This document shows, piece by piece, positions 1 to 9,672 of a stretch of 64,000 bases of DNA. Source of the DNA: Streptomyces sp. Tue 6430. GTDB lineage: Bacteria > Actinomycetota > Actinomycetes > Streptomycetales > Streptomycetaceae. Position 1 is the first letter of the stretch, and each line of letters opens with the position of its first letter. The DNA lies in contig JAKGSH010000005.1 in the NCBI GenBank assembly GCA_021568835.1, positions 57,192 through 121,191 on the forward strand, in the 5' to 3' direction. The notes under the pieces were generated by a model that ran no database searches, had not been told where the DNA came from, and worked only from the letters and a program-made list of their open reading frames with translations. Position numbers and translations under genes: made by a program.

Positions 1-289
1 GGCCCCGCTCCTGGCCGCCGTCCAGTAGGCGTGTGCCCGCTGGCCCGGCCACAGCCTCCGCACCGAACGGTTCACCGCCGCGGACCGGTCCGAGCCCGTG
101 CGCCGGACGCCCTGCCCGTCCCATGCCCTGACGGCACAGCGGACCCTGACCATCAGCTGATCTCGGCGTGCCGGCCGGGGCCGCCGCGCCGGCCTCGGCC
201 CGGTTGTCAGTGGTCTGCAGCATGATGCGGGGCAGGTGACGGCCTGCCCGACAGGGGGCTTTCGAGGCCGTCCTGGACGAGGGGGTGCT
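1..289. other. Window edge, no gene seen
   Basis: No reading frame here has convincing actinobacterial codon use or a plausible ribosome-binding site. It is probably the upstream region of the gene starting at 290. Confidence 0.4.
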
Positions 290-1667
290 GTGCGCAGACC
301 GGTCACGGGCGAGGTGCACGTTCACTACGGTCAGATCTACGTCGAGAGCGATCCGGCCGGCACGACCCCGGGTCTCCCGGAGGCGTTCGCGGGCCAGAAC
401 GGCGGGTTGTGCGGGGCCGCGGTCCCGGGCGCGCTCTGGCTGAACACCGGACTGCACACGGGCGACGTCGGCTTCGTCGTGGAGGTCCACGACACACCCC
501 GGCGCTGGACCCGGCTTGGGAGGACGTGGTGGAGGTGTCCTTCCGGCCGGTGTCGGAACGCACCAGCCTGGTGCAGTGGGCGGGTGAGGCCGTGTGGGAC
601 CTGGACCTTCCCCGGACCGACTACCGGGTGCGGTACTGCGCCCGGGGGATGGACCGGGGACGCGAACGCGACACCAGAGTGAGCGGGGAGCCGCAGGCCG
701 ACAGCTACCTCCTGCAGTTCTGGCCCGCGCCGCCCCGCCCGGACCGGGTGATCCGCCAGACCTCACAAAACGCCGCGTACTGGCACCGCTACGCGCGTGA
801 ACTTCCGCCCCCGCCCACCCCCGAGCAGCGCGCCGAGACCGAGCGCCTGGCCCGCCAGGCGCAGGAACGGGCCGCCGAGGAACGGCGAGTGCACCACGAG
901 CGCCGGCAGTGGGGCGGACGGCTGCCGAGCCAGGCACTACGCGACGTCCGCGAGAGCAACGTCCTCGGTCTGCTCCTCTTCGACAGCGACCTGGTGCACG
1001 CCCTCGACGCGGCGGGTCCCAGCGTTCAGCGTGCGGTGGCGTCGCTGGCCGCGCGGCGGGCCTGCGAGGCGGCGGGCCTGACCGACGTGCGTGGGTCGCC
1101 GAGGCGCTCACCGCGTTGGCGCACAAGCGTCCGCTGCCGCCGCCGTTCGACGACACGGCCCGGATGTGGGAGACCCTGCGCTGCGATCCGCGCGTACCGG
1201 AGCGTTCGGTGCTCGAGGCGATACCTCCGGAGCGACCGCCCTACCGGCCGCCGATCCCTGCGGACCGGGTGCTGCACCAGCAGCAGGCCCCTCCGGCGGC
1301 GGCGGCCGGAAGAAAGAGAAAGTGGGTCTCGGCCACGAAGTCGAGGGAGGACACACCGAGCCGGCCGGGCCTCGGCCGGAGACTGGGCGCGCTCGAACCG
1401 GCGGCGCCCGCCGACCGGAGCACGACACCGGCCGCAGGCACGGGACACGATGCCGCCGTGGTGGTCCACACCTGCGGCAGCCCGCGCGAACCCTCGCAGA
1501 TCGCACAGCCCTACTTCGCCCTCCCCGCGGTGCTGGCGGCAGCCGAGCCCGTCCCGCTCAAGGCGGCACTGGACGCGGTGTGGCACGCCCTGAACACCTA
1601 TGGCGAGCACTACCCGGAACTGCTGGAAGAGGCCCGGTCGGCGTGCGCCGAGGGGGCGGGGGAGTAG
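290..1667 (+). CDS. Conserved hypothetical protein, two frameshifts
   Basis: I do not recognise the family. Coding-like sequence runs through three frames: from a GTG at 290 (after a GAGGGGG ribosome-binding-like stretch) to about 495, then a second frame to about 1090, then a third frame to the stop at 1667. Joined, this gives about 455 residues. It has a globular N-terminal part (VHVHYGQIYVES near the start), a charged helical stretch rich in Glu, Arg and Gln around residues 180-210, a Pro/Ala/Lys-rich linker, and an Ala/Leu-rich C-terminal helix. No membrane segment or signal peptide is visible. The frame changes could be sequencing errors or decay. Confidence 0.5.
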
Positions 1668-2202
1668 ACCGTCACCGGAGGAGGCGCTGTAGAGCGATTT
1701 TCGTCAATGGTGGCTTTCTGCTGCCCTGTCAAGCGGGCGGGACGTCAACGCGCTGATCAGCACACTGTCGTGCCTGCGCTGTTCTGGTTGATTCCTCCTG
1801 GGCTGCTGCAGACCACCGCCCGCCCGTCACGTATCTGGAGTTCGCATGGCCCATGTTCCGCAGCCCCGCCTGGATGCGCGGGCCATCGACCGGGCCGCCG
1901 GTGTACTGCTCGGCGCGGCCGTGGGCGACGCGTCGGGTGTGCCCTACGAGTTCAGGACGACGCTGCGCGACGACCAGCAGCCGCGCATGATCGGCGGTGG
2001 CCTGGGGCCGTACGGGCCCGGCGATTACTCCGACGACACCCAGATGCAGGTCTGCATCGCCAAGGTCGCGGCCGGCGGCGTAGACCTGCGCACCCCGGAG
2101 GCACTTGACGCGATCGCCACCCGCTTCCAGGGCCGGCTGAGCGGTGGCGCCAGTGACGTCGGCTCCCAGACCCGCGCCGTTCTGGGTGCCGCCCGCAGCG
2201 CT

Positions 2203-2253
2203 CACGGCTCCAGCGCCGTCGACAATGCGCGGGACGCTCACCGTTGCAGTCAT
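2203..2253 (-). pseudogene. 5' stub of a gene divergent from the TetR gene
   Basis: On the minus strand an ATG at 2253 follows an excellent ribosome-binding sequence (AGGAAGAGG, about 6 nt away). It reads about 16 plausible codons (MTATVSVPRIVDGAGA) before running into antisense ADP-ribosylglycohydrolase sequence. This looks like the start of a gene once controlled by the neighbouring TetR protein, lost by a deletion joining it to the 1846 gene. The stub is too short to identify the product. Confidence 0.4.
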
Positions 2254-2319
2254 GGTTGTTCCTCTTCCTGGTGTCCTGATCAGCAGATCCGCCCTAAGCG
2301 GATTGCCTGTCCATTTAAC

Positions 2320-2343
2320 GTAGCGGATAGGCTATCCGTTTAC
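2320..2343. promoter_or_regulatory. Palindromic operator, probably TetR
   Basis: Two half-sites, GCGGATAG and CTATCCGT, face each other around a single base, with GTA...TTAC flanks extending the symmetry. The site sits between the 2253 stub and the TetR start at 2410, where a TetR-family repressor would bind. A weaker related half-site pattern (GCGGATTG...GTCCATT) lies just upstream at about 2298-2315. Confidence 0.55.
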
Positions 2344-2409
2344 AAGGGGAAGTGAGAAGGGTGTCCGGTACGCTGAGGTTCTGGCCGCCGAAGGAAGGAA
2401 GCATCCGCC

Positions 2410-3038
2410 GTGAGTGCTGAGCCCGCCCCTGCCCGACGTGCCGACGCCGAGCGCAACCGGTCGAAGATCATCGCGGTCGCCCGCGAGGCCTTCACCGAAC
2501 CCGGTGCCGCACCGTCGATGGCCGAGATCGCCCGACGTGCCGGCGTCGGCATGGCCACGCTCTACCGCAACTTCCCCGGCAGGCTCGAACTGGTGGAGGA
2601 ACTCTTCCGTCACACCGTCGACGACATGTGCCAAGCCGCCGAATCCGTCAGTGGCGACACGCCTGGCGAGGCCTTCTTCGCCTGGCTCATGCGCTTCCAC
2701 GCCATCGGCGCCCGCAAAGGACCTCTCGCCTCCGTCCTCCTCTCCGAATCCGCCAACGGCACCCCATCCTCCGCGCCAGCCGCTCCCGCACCATCGCGGC
2801 CGGCGAACCCCTCTTCCGCGCCGCGCAACGCAGCGGAGAAGTACGCGACGACGTCTCTCTCGGGCAGATCCTCGACGGCCTCGTCGCGCTCGCCGGCATC
2901 GACAACGGCCCGGACTTCCCCGGCGCCCTGATCCGCATCCTGCTCGACGGTCTGCATCCGAATCCGCACACGACGAGCGGATCGCCGACTGCCGGTGAAG
3001 GCATGGACATCCCCACGACCACAAGAGGGAGCGAGTGA
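2410..3038 (+). CDS. TetR-family transcriptional regulator, frameshifted
   Basis: The first about 115 residues are a clear TetR protein: SKIIAVAREAFTEPG, then the helix-turn-helix MAEIARRAGVGMATLYRNF at about residues 37-55, then a ligand-binding helix. At about 2755-2775 coding sense passes to another frame, which continues (RSRTIAAGEPLFRAAQRSG...) to the stop at 3038. That restores a typical length of about 209 residues. The GTG at 2410 is chosen because it directly precedes the conserved N-terminus. A palindromic operator lies 70-90 bases upstream. It probably repressed itself and the truncated divergent gene. The shift could be an assembly error. Confidence 0.75.
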
Positions 3039-3283
3039 TCGGCGTCCGTCTCCCCGTAAGACCCCGTTCCTACCTGCGCCGCCGCAGGATCCGCTGCACC
3101 ATTCGGGACAAGGCCGACCACTGCCTACTGCGCGTGGCAGAGGTTCTGGAACGGAACGAGGCCTGGCATGGATGAAGCGCTTTCAGACGGCGACCGCTGG
3201 TGGGCCCGTGCCCAGGGCGTGAGACGCCCGCACCCGGCAGCACCGACCACCGCCGGCCCGCGCGATGCTCGTAAGATGCCTGG

Positions 3284-3574
3284 ATGTCAAAGCCGTTACG
3301 GATGAGTCGCCGCACGTGGGGCGCCGCGTGGGCGGTGCTGTGCGCGGCCGCCATAGCCGCCACCGCCGCACTCAACGCCTCCCCGGCGCCTGACCCGCAG
3401 CCCGAGAAGTCCGTCAGCGCCGAGTGCGCCGAGTACATCGCGGACATCGAGAAGCAACTGGCCAAAGCCAAGCAGGAAGGCAAGGACGACGGCATGTTGT
3501 CCTTCACGCGAAGCCCGGTCGGCGCGTACGACTGCAGCGGTGAAATCCTCGACCACTTCAGCGCCGACCGGTGA
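3284..3574 (+). CDS. Small exported protein of unknown function
   Basis: A 96-residue protein. A basic N-terminus (MSKPLRMSRR) is followed by a hydrophobic stretch (about residues 14-32) resembling a signal peptide or single membrane anchor. The mature part is charged, with two cysteines (SAECAEYI and YDCSG) that could form a disulfide. It overlaps the next small gene by four bases (GTGA), so the two are probably co-translated. I do not recognise the family. Confidence 0.55.
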   Translation: MSKPLRMSRRTWGAAWAVLCAAAIAATAALNASPAPDPQPEKSVSAECAEYIADIEKQLAKAKQEGKDDGMLSFTRSPVGAYDCSGEILDHFSADR

Positions 3575-3756
3575 GCCGAGCCAAAGGACTCGCCGCGGTA
3601 TCGGGGCTGATCTGCGCCGGTGCCGTGACGGTCATCGCCCTGAGCGCTGGACCGGGACCGGAGCCGCAGCCCGCACCGCCGCGGGTGTACTCCTCCTGCC
3701 TGGCAGCCGACACCAAGCCGATGCCTGCGGGCGCCGACCCGTGCGACGGCCGTTGA
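3571..3756 (+). CDS. Small exported protein, partner of upstream gene
   Basis: A 61-residue protein starting with GTG inside the stop of the preceding gene. It has a short hydrophobic N-terminal segment (about residues 7-26), a Pro-rich linker, and a C-terminal part with two cysteines (YSSCLAA and ADPCDG). The shared architecture and overlap suggest that the two small proteins act together at or outside the membrane. Function unknown. Confidence 0.5.
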   Translation: MSRAKGLAAVSGLICAGAVTVIALSAGPGPEPQPAPPRVYSSCLAADTKPMPAGADPCDGR

Positions 3757-4388
3757 GGAGCCACTGAGCCAACCGGTCGCCGACCGACCCGCAAACCGCT
3801 GAGGACGGCGCAGCAGGACGCTGGGGTCCCGGTCGGCAGACGGATGGGCCGGGACCTTCCCGCCCTCGGTCTCACGCTTGGACAGAAGGTGACCGAGGCG
3901 CAGTTGCGCTCCCTGTCCGGCAAAGACCGGCACCCTGACGCGCACCCCGTCCAGGACGACGTCCATCGCCGGCAGAGGGATTCCGGCCTGGGGCAGGGGT
4001 GTTGGGCCCGTGCGCGGGATCATGACGAACCTCGTCCGCCCCTGGCCCCGTCGGCACCCGCGTGAACCTCGCCGGCGGCCCCTGCGTGGCCGGTCGGGTG
4101 GCGATGACCGTGCTGGGCGGGTTCGGGGCGGCCGAGGAGGTGGCGGCGGCGGTCGCGCACCCGGCGGGGCGGCCCGGGTGACGGGCGGCGAGTTCGCCGG
4201 GGACGGCGGGCACGCGGGGTGTACGTCAGGCGAGCGTCTCCCGGACGCGGTGGAGGTAGCTGAAGTACCGGCAGGAGAGCGCCGAGCTCCGCCTGGTAGG
4301 CGGGCAGCCGGCGCTCGGAGAGTTTTGTTGGTGCGGTTGTCGTACGGATGATCTAGGGTCGCGCTGTTCTCAGGGGAGGGGATGACGC
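3757..4388. other. 632-bp stretch without a confident gene
   Basis: Several short frames exist on both strands, none with a good start, length and codon pattern together. A fragment of coding-like sequence (VNLAGGPCVAGRVAMTVLGGFG, plus strand, about 4060-4150) and another on the minus strand (about 3860-4010) could be gene remnants. I cannot assign them. Confidence 0.35.
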
Positions 4389-5120
4389 ATGGTGCGTAGG
4401 GGGCGGTGGGCTGTGGTGTGCGCGGCCGCGGTACTGGTGATGGCGGGGTGCGGGCAGCGAGCCGCGCAGTACGGGCCTGACTTCGCGAGCGCAGAGGAAC
4501 TACCGGAGAAACTCGGTGCGGACGGCACCACCATCACGGTCGGCGATCCCGACGCGCCGGTGACAGTGCACCTGTACGAGGATCCCCGCTGTCCGTACTG
4601 CGAGGAGTTCGAGACCACCGGCGGCGGTCCGCACCTGCGGGAAGCGATGCTCGACCGTTGGGCCAGAGCCGAGTACACCCTCGCCTCCTTCCTGGACGAC
4701 CGGGTCGGCGGCACCGGGTCGAAGAAGGCGGTCAACGCGCTGCGCGCCGCGCTGGAGGAAGGCAAGTTCGTGGAGTACCACGAGGTGCTCTACGCCGACC
4801 AGCCCGAGGAGAGCATCGACGGCTACACGGACACCTACCTGCTTCAACTGGCCGACAAGGTGGAGGGGCTGCGCGGCCCCGAGTTCGACGCGGCGGTGAG
4901 AACCATGAAGTATCGCGGCTTCGTCACCGCCTCCCAGAACGCCTACGAGAAGGCCGGGGGAGCCAAGGAACCCGAAGGTCCAGGTACACCCACCGCCGAG
5001 ATCAACGACAAGCGGATCCCGCTGCAGTACAACGCCCTCCTCCTGGAGAGCGACACCTTCGCCGAACTGCTGCAGAAGATCCACGACCAGCCCGGAGAGT
5101 GGGACGACACCACTCTGTGA
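4389..5120 (+). CDS. Thioredoxin-fold (DsbA-like) lipoprotein
   Basis: 243 residues. The N-terminus is a lipoprotein signal: Arg-rich start, hydrophobic core, then VMAGCGQ with the lipobox Cys at residue 20. Residues about 45-90 hold the thioredoxin-like core with DPDAPVTVHLYEDPRCPYCEEF, containing a CPYC active-site pair. The C-terminal helical part ends in a cis-Pro-like TPTAEIN segment. This is the architecture of membrane-tethered DsbA-like thiol-disulfide oxidoreductases that fold exported proteins. It stands alone; no DsbD/CcdA partner is visible nearby. Confidence 0.85.
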   Translation: MVRRGRWAVVCAAAVLVMAGCGQRAAQYGPDFASAEELPEKLGADGTTITVGDPDAPVTVHLYEDPRCPYCEEFETTGGGPHLREAMLDRWARAEYTLASFLDDRVGGTGSKKAVNALRAALEEGKFVEYHEVLYADQPEESIDGYTDTYLLQLADKVEGLRGPEFDAAVRTMKYRGFVTASQNAYEKAGGAKEPEGPGTPTAEINDKRIPLQYNALLLESDTFAELLQKIHDQPGEWDDTTL

Positions 5121-5277
5121 ACCACCGGGCCCTGCGCCGCCGGCTCAAGCGGCTCGCAAGGAAGAACAGCGCTGCCGCGGCCTGCCGGTGCCGTACGACG
5201 GCGCGGGCCGCCGCAGGGGCCGTGGGCTTCGAGCCGCGCCGCGACATCGAGTTCACCGTCCTCCTCGTCGTGCCTGG

Positions 5278-5565
5278 TCACTGGCCCCGCTCCGTGCTGC
5301 TGCTCCCGGCTGGCCCGGTGTCCGTCGGCGCCCCTGTGGACGGCCGCGCCCCGTCGGTGTCCTCGGCGGTGCCGGTGCGGCGGGCGCGTGCCCGGTCGGC
5401 GAGCTGATGGAGGTGGTCGATCCATGCCTGCATGAACGCCTCCCGTCCCTCCTCCCCGGCCCCGAGCAGCCGCAGCAACTCCTGTCCGGTGCCGACCTGT
5501 TCGGCCAGCGCCGACGCCAGCCAGGCAGCGAACGCGACGATTTCGGGGGCGTTCGCCGCACTCAC
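5278..5565 (-). CDS. Small hypothetical protein
   Basis: A 95-residue frame from a GTG at 5565 (VSAANAPEIVAFAAWLASALAEQVG). The first about 60 residues are strongly helical; the tail is Thr/Gly/Ser/Pro-rich and probably disordered. Codon bias favours this strand, but there is no strong ribosome-binding site. It converges on the lipoprotein gene. I do not recognise the family. Confidence 0.4.
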   Translation of the reverse strand: MSAANAPEIVAFAAWLASALAEQVGTGQELLRLLGAGEEGREAFMQAWIDHLHQLADRARARRTGTAEDTDGARPSTGAPTDTGPAGSSSTERGQ

Positions 5566-5647
5566 GGCATGAACGACCGGCCTGCGGGCCTGAGGTGAGC
5601 CCCGGCCGTGTGGAACCGGGCGTTCGGAGCCGCGCGTCCCCCCGTAC

Positions 5648-6269
5648 ATGCTGATCGTCCTGGGGATGTTCTTCGCCGTCGCGCCCGCCGCCGTCTGGAT
5701 GACGATCGCCCGCACCCGTGCCGTCGGCTTCGCGATCGGCGGCACGCTGCTCGCCGGAGCCGGTCTGCTGATCAGTGTCCAGCAGGGCTGGATCGATGCC
5801 CCAAACCCGACGCCCATCTCGTGTTCACGGCTCTCGCGCCCTTGCTCATCGCCTGCGGCGCGGGACTGGAAGGACGGCACGAGAACTCTCCTCCCCGGAA
5901 TGGACATCCCGCCGCAACGGAGCGATCGGCTTCCTGGGGACGCAGTTCGCCCTCACCCTCGTGGTCGGCCTCCTGTACGCGTTGATGATCAGCGAAGGCT
6001 CAGACGCCCCGCCGTCCAAGGCCCTCCCCTCATTGCCGCCGGGCATCAGCATGGTCAACGAAGGCACCAGCTGCGGTTCCGGAGGCTGCTGGCGCGCTGC
6101 GACGGTCACCAGCGAGGACGGCCTGTCCCGCCCGGAGATCATCCGCGAACTGGGCCTTCAGCAGGAGAGCTGCCGCTCCAGCGGCTGGCTGCTCGACTGG
6201 CGTGACGTGTGCGTCGGAGCCAGGGACAATGGTGAGAACGTCACGATCTACGCCAGCTGGGGATACTGA
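5648..6269 (+). CDS. Hypothetical multi-pass membrane protein, two frameshifts
   Basis: Three frames each contribute coding-like, hydrophobic segments in order. MLIVLGMFFAVAPAAVW and AIGGTLLAGAGLLISV come first, then HLVFTALAPLLIACGAGLEG after a shift near 5808, then LGTQFALTLVVGLLYALMI after a shift near 5890. A soluble C-terminal domain with several cysteines (TSCGSGGCW...SCRSSGW...DVCVG) ends at 6269. Joined, this is a four-helix membrane protein of about 205 residues with an extracytoplasmic Cys-containing domain. An IS5-type remnant abuts its 3' end. Confidence 0.5.
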
Positions 6270-6968
6270 GAGGTCGTTTTCTCTCGTTGTCTCATCCAGG
6301 ATCTGTGGTTGGTGCGGTTTTGCCCGGTCGCGCCAGGAGATGGTGTTCACGTTGGTGAGGCGGCGGGCCATGAGGTCGGTCATGGCGAGGTGGATCATGG
6401 CTTCGGAGCGGGCGGGCAGGGTTTCGTGGTCGCGGGCCAGTCGGCGGTGGAGCATCAGCCAGCCGTAGGTCCGCTCGACCGCCCAGCGTTTCGGGATCAG
6501 GGGGAATCCTCTGGTGCCGGGGTGCGTGGGACGATCTCCATGTCGATGCCGAGGGTGGCTGCGTGTTCGACGAGGTGTCGGCGGTAGCCGCCGTCGGCCC
6601 AGGTCTTGCGGACGGTGGGATGCTCCGCGGCGATGTGTTCGACGAGGGCCTGTCCGGCGTCGGAGTCCTGCACGCTCGCCGCGGTGACCAGCACCGTCAG
6701 CAGCAGACCGAGGGTGTCGGTGACGATGCTCCGCTTCCTGCCCACGATCTTCTTCCCGACGTCGATGCCCTGCCCGGCGGCCGGGACGCTGGTGGAGGTC
6801 TTCACGCTCTGCGCGTCGATGACACACGCCGAAGGCTGGGCGGTGCGGCCCTCCTTCTGGCGCACCGACTCCCGCAGCAGGCCGTTGAGCTGAGCGAACA
6901 CACCCTCCTTCTGCCACTTGGCGAAGTAGCCGTAGACGGTCTCCCAGTTGCCCGGCGTGCGGGGTCTG
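6268..6968 (-). pseudogene. IS5-family transposase remnant
   Basis: The minus strand encodes the C-terminal two thirds of a DDE transposase. NWETVYGYFAKWQKEGVF and SACVIDAQSVKTS come first, with GRKRSIVTDTLGLLL and WADGGYR next. A shift near 6510 leads to FPLIPKRWAVERTYGWLMLHRRLARDHE and DLMARRLT. The final Glu of the DDE triad lies in the VERTYGW segment. The 5' end is missing: homology stops at about 6965, where an ISL3 remnant begins on the other strand. The left boundary is near the GAGAGGTCGTTTTCTCTC sequence at 6269. It is dead. Confidence 0.8.
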
Positions 6969-7029
6969 GTCGAACCGCGTTCATGGTTCCTGCCTGCGGT
7001 TTCCCGCTGATGTGCCCAGCGCCGGACGA

Positions 7030-7668
7030 AGCGTTGTTCTCCAGCTGAGGGTCCGCCGGTTCACCTGCGGGAACTCGGGGTGCACCCGCCGCACCTTCGT
7101 CGAGCAGATACCCGGCCTGACCCGTCGGCACGGTCAGCGGACCGAGTGGCTGCGCGCGACGTTGGCCGCGGTCGGTTTCGCCCTGGCGGGCCGTGCCGGC
7201 GCCCGCCTGAACTCCGCGCTCGGGGTCTGCGTCAGCCGGAGCACCGTCCTGCGCCTGGTCGACGCCCTTCCCTAGCCGGAAGTGCCCGCCCCGCGTGTGG
7301 TCGGCGTTGACGAGTACGCCACCCGCAAGGGCCGCCACTACGGCACCGTTCTCGTCGACGTCGAAACCCGCCGCCCTGTCGACCTGCTGCCCGACCGGGA
7401 GGCATCGAGCCTGGCGGCCTGGCTCGCCGAGCGTCAGGGCGAGCGCTGCCCGACTGGCTCGACGCCGTCCGGCAGGACGACCTGCCCAGCCTCCACACCC
7501 TCGCCGCGGGCATCGACCGCGACCGCGACGCCGTCATCGCCGGCCTCACTTTGCCGTGGAGTTCTGGCTTCGTCGAAGGGCACGTCAACCGGATCAAGAT
7601 GCTCTAGCGCCAGATGTTCGGCTGGGCCGGCTTCCAGATGCTGAGGAAGCGAGTCCTGCTCGCAGGAT
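7030..7668 (+). pseudogene. ISL3-family transposase remnant
   Basis: The frame begins inside the zinc-finger region (VRRFTCGNSGCTRRTF) and continues to a TAG at 7273-7275. It then resumes in the same frame with the catalytic segment VVGVDEYATRKGRHYGTVLVD. Further shifts and an internal deletion follow, before the C-terminal SGFVEGHVNRIKML and MFGWAGFQMLRKRVLL. These are hallmark ISL3 segments. The N-terminus and part of the middle are missing, so it is a degenerate copy. Confidence 0.8.
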
Positions 7669-7719
7669 GAGCTCTGGTGCCGTGCGATAGATTGCGGGCG
7701 ACACGAGAGAAGAGCTCGC

Positions 7720-8307
7720 ATGGACTCCCGCATCCCGCGGTTGCGACGCAAGCTGGCACGCATCCCCTACGCGCCCAACCGAAGCCACTCCTTTGGGGAG
7801 GAGCGGCACGAATTTCGTCTCGGCCCCCGCCTCACCAAAGGTCAGGCAGATGCCTTTCAGGCCGAGCATGACGTGGAACTCCCGCAGCCCTACCGAGACT
7901 TCCTCACCGACATGGGCGGCGGTGGTGCGTCTCCGTACTACGGACTGATCCCGTTGGAGGACTGCACGCTCTTCACGATGAACTCCAGAGACGCCAGCAC
8001 GGGCTCAAGAGGATTCAGCCGGGCCTGTCGCCCCACCCGCCGTGGTGACCTGTTCCTGCACGTCATCGAACGCGGCTGCAGCGATCTCGTCCTCATAGGC
8101 GTAACCGGCCCTCTCACCGGGCGCATGCTCATCGGCAACGCAGACGGCTTCTGGGGCCCGAACGTCTCCTCAGCCCCGGACTTTCTCGCCTGGTATGAAC
8201 GATGGCTCGACCACATGGCTGCCGGACAGGACAACCGGGCTCTGGAGCTCACCTCACCCCGGCTCCGAGCGCATCCGATTCGGCAGCGGCTCGCTCACTC
8301 GTCGTGA
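7720..8307 (+). CDS. SMI1/KNR4 (SUKH) family protein, probable immunity protein
   Basis: 195 residues. The part from about residue 35 matches the SUKH fold: a helix (ADAFQAEHDVELPQPYRDFLTDMG) in the typical LP..YR.FL pattern, a Gly-rich turn, then GLIPLED. Strands follow, including GDLFLHVIERGCSDLVLIGV and GRMLIGNADGFWGPN, then FLAWYERWLDHM at the C-terminal end of the domain. SUKH proteins are mostly immunity proteins against polymorphic-toxin nucleases. No cognate toxin is encoded beside it, so it is an orphan, between an ISL3 remnant and an IS5 element carrying another immunity-like gene. An AGAAGAG ribosome-binding site precedes the ATG. Confidence 0.8.
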   Translation: MDSRIPRLRRKLARIPYAPNRSHSFGEERHEFRLGPRLTKGQADAFQAEHDVELPQPYRDFLTDMGGGGASPYYGLIPLEDCTLFTMNSRDASTGSRGFSRACRPTRRGDLFLHVIERGCSDLVLIGVTGPLTGRMLIGNADGFWGPNVSSAPDFLAWYERWLDHMAAGQDNRALELTSPRLRAHPIRQRLAHSS

Positions 8308-8438
8308 CCGCTCCACAAAACCTGAGCCAGTACCCGAGAACGGACAGCAGAGGTTCACCGCTTCGGGAGGCACCGCTGCCCGTCGCTGTTCGATAGCGGC
8401 AGTTTCGGAGAGTGAGTACGGGGCCCCTGCCAGCCGAC

Positions 8439-8459
8439 TAGGAGCTGTCCGGGCGATCA
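8439..8459. repeat. Left terminal inverted repeat of the IS5-family element
   Basis: TA followed by GGAGCTGTCCGGGCGATCA. It is repeated exactly in inverse orientation at 9702-9722. The TA at each outer edge is probably the target duplication. Confidence 0.9.
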
Positions 8460-8494
8460 AGGATCTCGTTAGGGTGACTCGGTGGAGGGACCTG

Positions 8495-8725
8495 ATGAGT
8501 GCTGGGGAGATGAGTCGCGCGGAGGCGGTCGCGCTCGTGCAGCGGATCATGGACGCGGACTACGCCTCGGACGACGAGGTGGACGGCTGGCTGAACAGGC
8601 TGGACAGAGCCCTGGCATGCCCGTCCGGACATGTCAGGGACTTGATCTTCTGGCCGCCGGAGCGGGAGCTTTCGGCCGATGAGGTGGTCGATCAGACCCT
8701 GGCGTATCGGCCGGTCGCTTTGTGA
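8495..8725 (+). CDS. Colicin E9/pyocin-type immunity-like protein
   Basis: 76 residues, ATG at 8495 with a GGTGGAGGGA ribosome-binding site 4-5 bases upstream. It aligns by eye along its length with E-type colicin DNase immunity proteins. AEAVALVQRIMDADYASDDE corresponds to helices I-II. ACPSGHVRDLIFWP corresponds to the conserved HPSGSDLIYYP loop-helix III, where Im9 uses two Tyr residues to bind the DNase and this protein has Phe-Trp. The gene lies inside the insertion sequence, convergent with its transposase. No colicin-like nuclease is in the window, so it is probably orphan immunity carried as cargo. Confidence 0.8.
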   Translation: MSAGEMSRAEAVALVQRIMDADYASDDEVDGWLNRLDRALACPSGHVRDLIFWPPERELSADEVVDQTLAYRPVAL

Positions 8726-8737
8726 GGTCGGGACTCG

Positions 8738-9672
8738 ACTCCGAAGCCAGATGAGCAGAGCTGCGGTAGTTGCGGTGCCGAGGAAGACGTGGCCGCGCTT
8801 GTCATGGCGAGTGGCCACGGCCCGGGACTGTGTGAGCCTGTTGATCGCTCGTTCGACGGTGTTGCGCTTCTTGTACCGCTCCTCGTCGACGCCGGGTGAC
8901 CGTCCGCCACGTGAGCCTTTGCGTAGGCGGGCGGCCTGGCTGTCGGTCTTCTCCGGGAGCGAGTGCCGGATGCCACGGTGTCGAAGGTACTCACGGCAGG
9001 GGCCGTTGCTGTAGCCCTTGTCGGCCGTGAGGCTGTCGGGCTTCGTGCGCGGCCGGTCCGGACCGATCCGCGGAACACGGATCCTCGCCGGCACCGCCTG
9101 GAACTGGGTGCAGTCCGCCCGCTGTCCGCCGGTGACGATCAGGGAGAACGGGCGGCAGCGGCCGTCCGCACTCAGGTGGAGTTTGCTGGTGAACCCGCCC
9201 CGCGAGCGGCCCAGGCCCTCGCCTCCTGCACCACCTCCGCCAGCCGGGCGAGCAGGCTCTGCCACGGTGTTTCGCCCTGCTGTTCTGCCACTTCGCCCCC
9301 CTTTGGCGCTGGCGCCGGCGGTGGTTCCGTCCGGGCACCGGCCGCGTGCTGATGGGCCCGCACGATGGGGGAGTCCACCGAGACGTCCCAGTCGATCTCG
9401 CCCGCGGCGTCGGTGGCGGCCTGGACCTGCTGCAGCAGACGCTCCCGGGTCCCGTCGGCCGACCACAGCCGGTGGCGTTCATACACGGCCTTCCACGGGC
9501 CGAAGCGCTCGGGAAGATCGCGCCACTGCACCCCGGTCCGCACCCGATGCAGGATTCCGTCGATCACCTGCCGACGGTCCCGCCACCGGCCACAACGTCC
9601 ATTGCTCACCGGCAGGAACGGCCGCGGCCGTTCCCACTCGGCATCTGTCGGATCGCCCCGCCCCATGCCCAC
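8738..9672 (-). CDS. IS5-family transposase, frameshifted
   Basis: It starts at 9672 (MGMGRGDPTDAEWERPRPFLP), with the N-terminal helix-turn-helix region VIDGILHRVRTGVQWRDLPERFGPWKAVYERHRLW. The first Asp of the DDE triad is in DVSVDSPIVRAHQHAAGAR. Near 9225 the frame changes, and the other frame continues with GGFTSKLHLSADGRCRP, SLTADKGYSNG, ERYKKRNTVERAINRL and ALLIWLRS. The open frame runs on past WLRS for 99 codons antisense to the immunity-like gene and stops at 8438 in the terminal repeat. The intended stop probably lies near 8738. Confidence 0.8.

Larger units (their letters stand above)
1846..2355 (+). pseudogene. ADP-ribosylglycohydrolase, N-terminal fragment
   Basis: The first about 118 residues match the ADP-ribosylglycohydrolase (DraG/ARH) family start: a GVLLGAAVGDASGVPYEF segment followed by the metal-binding GDYSDDTQM motif. 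Intact members have about 300 residues or more. After about position 2200 the frame leaves the family and runs through unrelated sequence to 2355. The 3' two thirds are therefore missing, replaced by the 5' end of another gene on the opposite strand. The Asp pair of the metal site is present, but without the rest of the fold activity is unlikely. Confidence 0.7.

Noticed and set aside
4010..4351. Gly/Arg-rich plus-strand frame as a gene
   Set aside because: Composition is what random high-G+C sequence gives, with no start signal or family resemblance.
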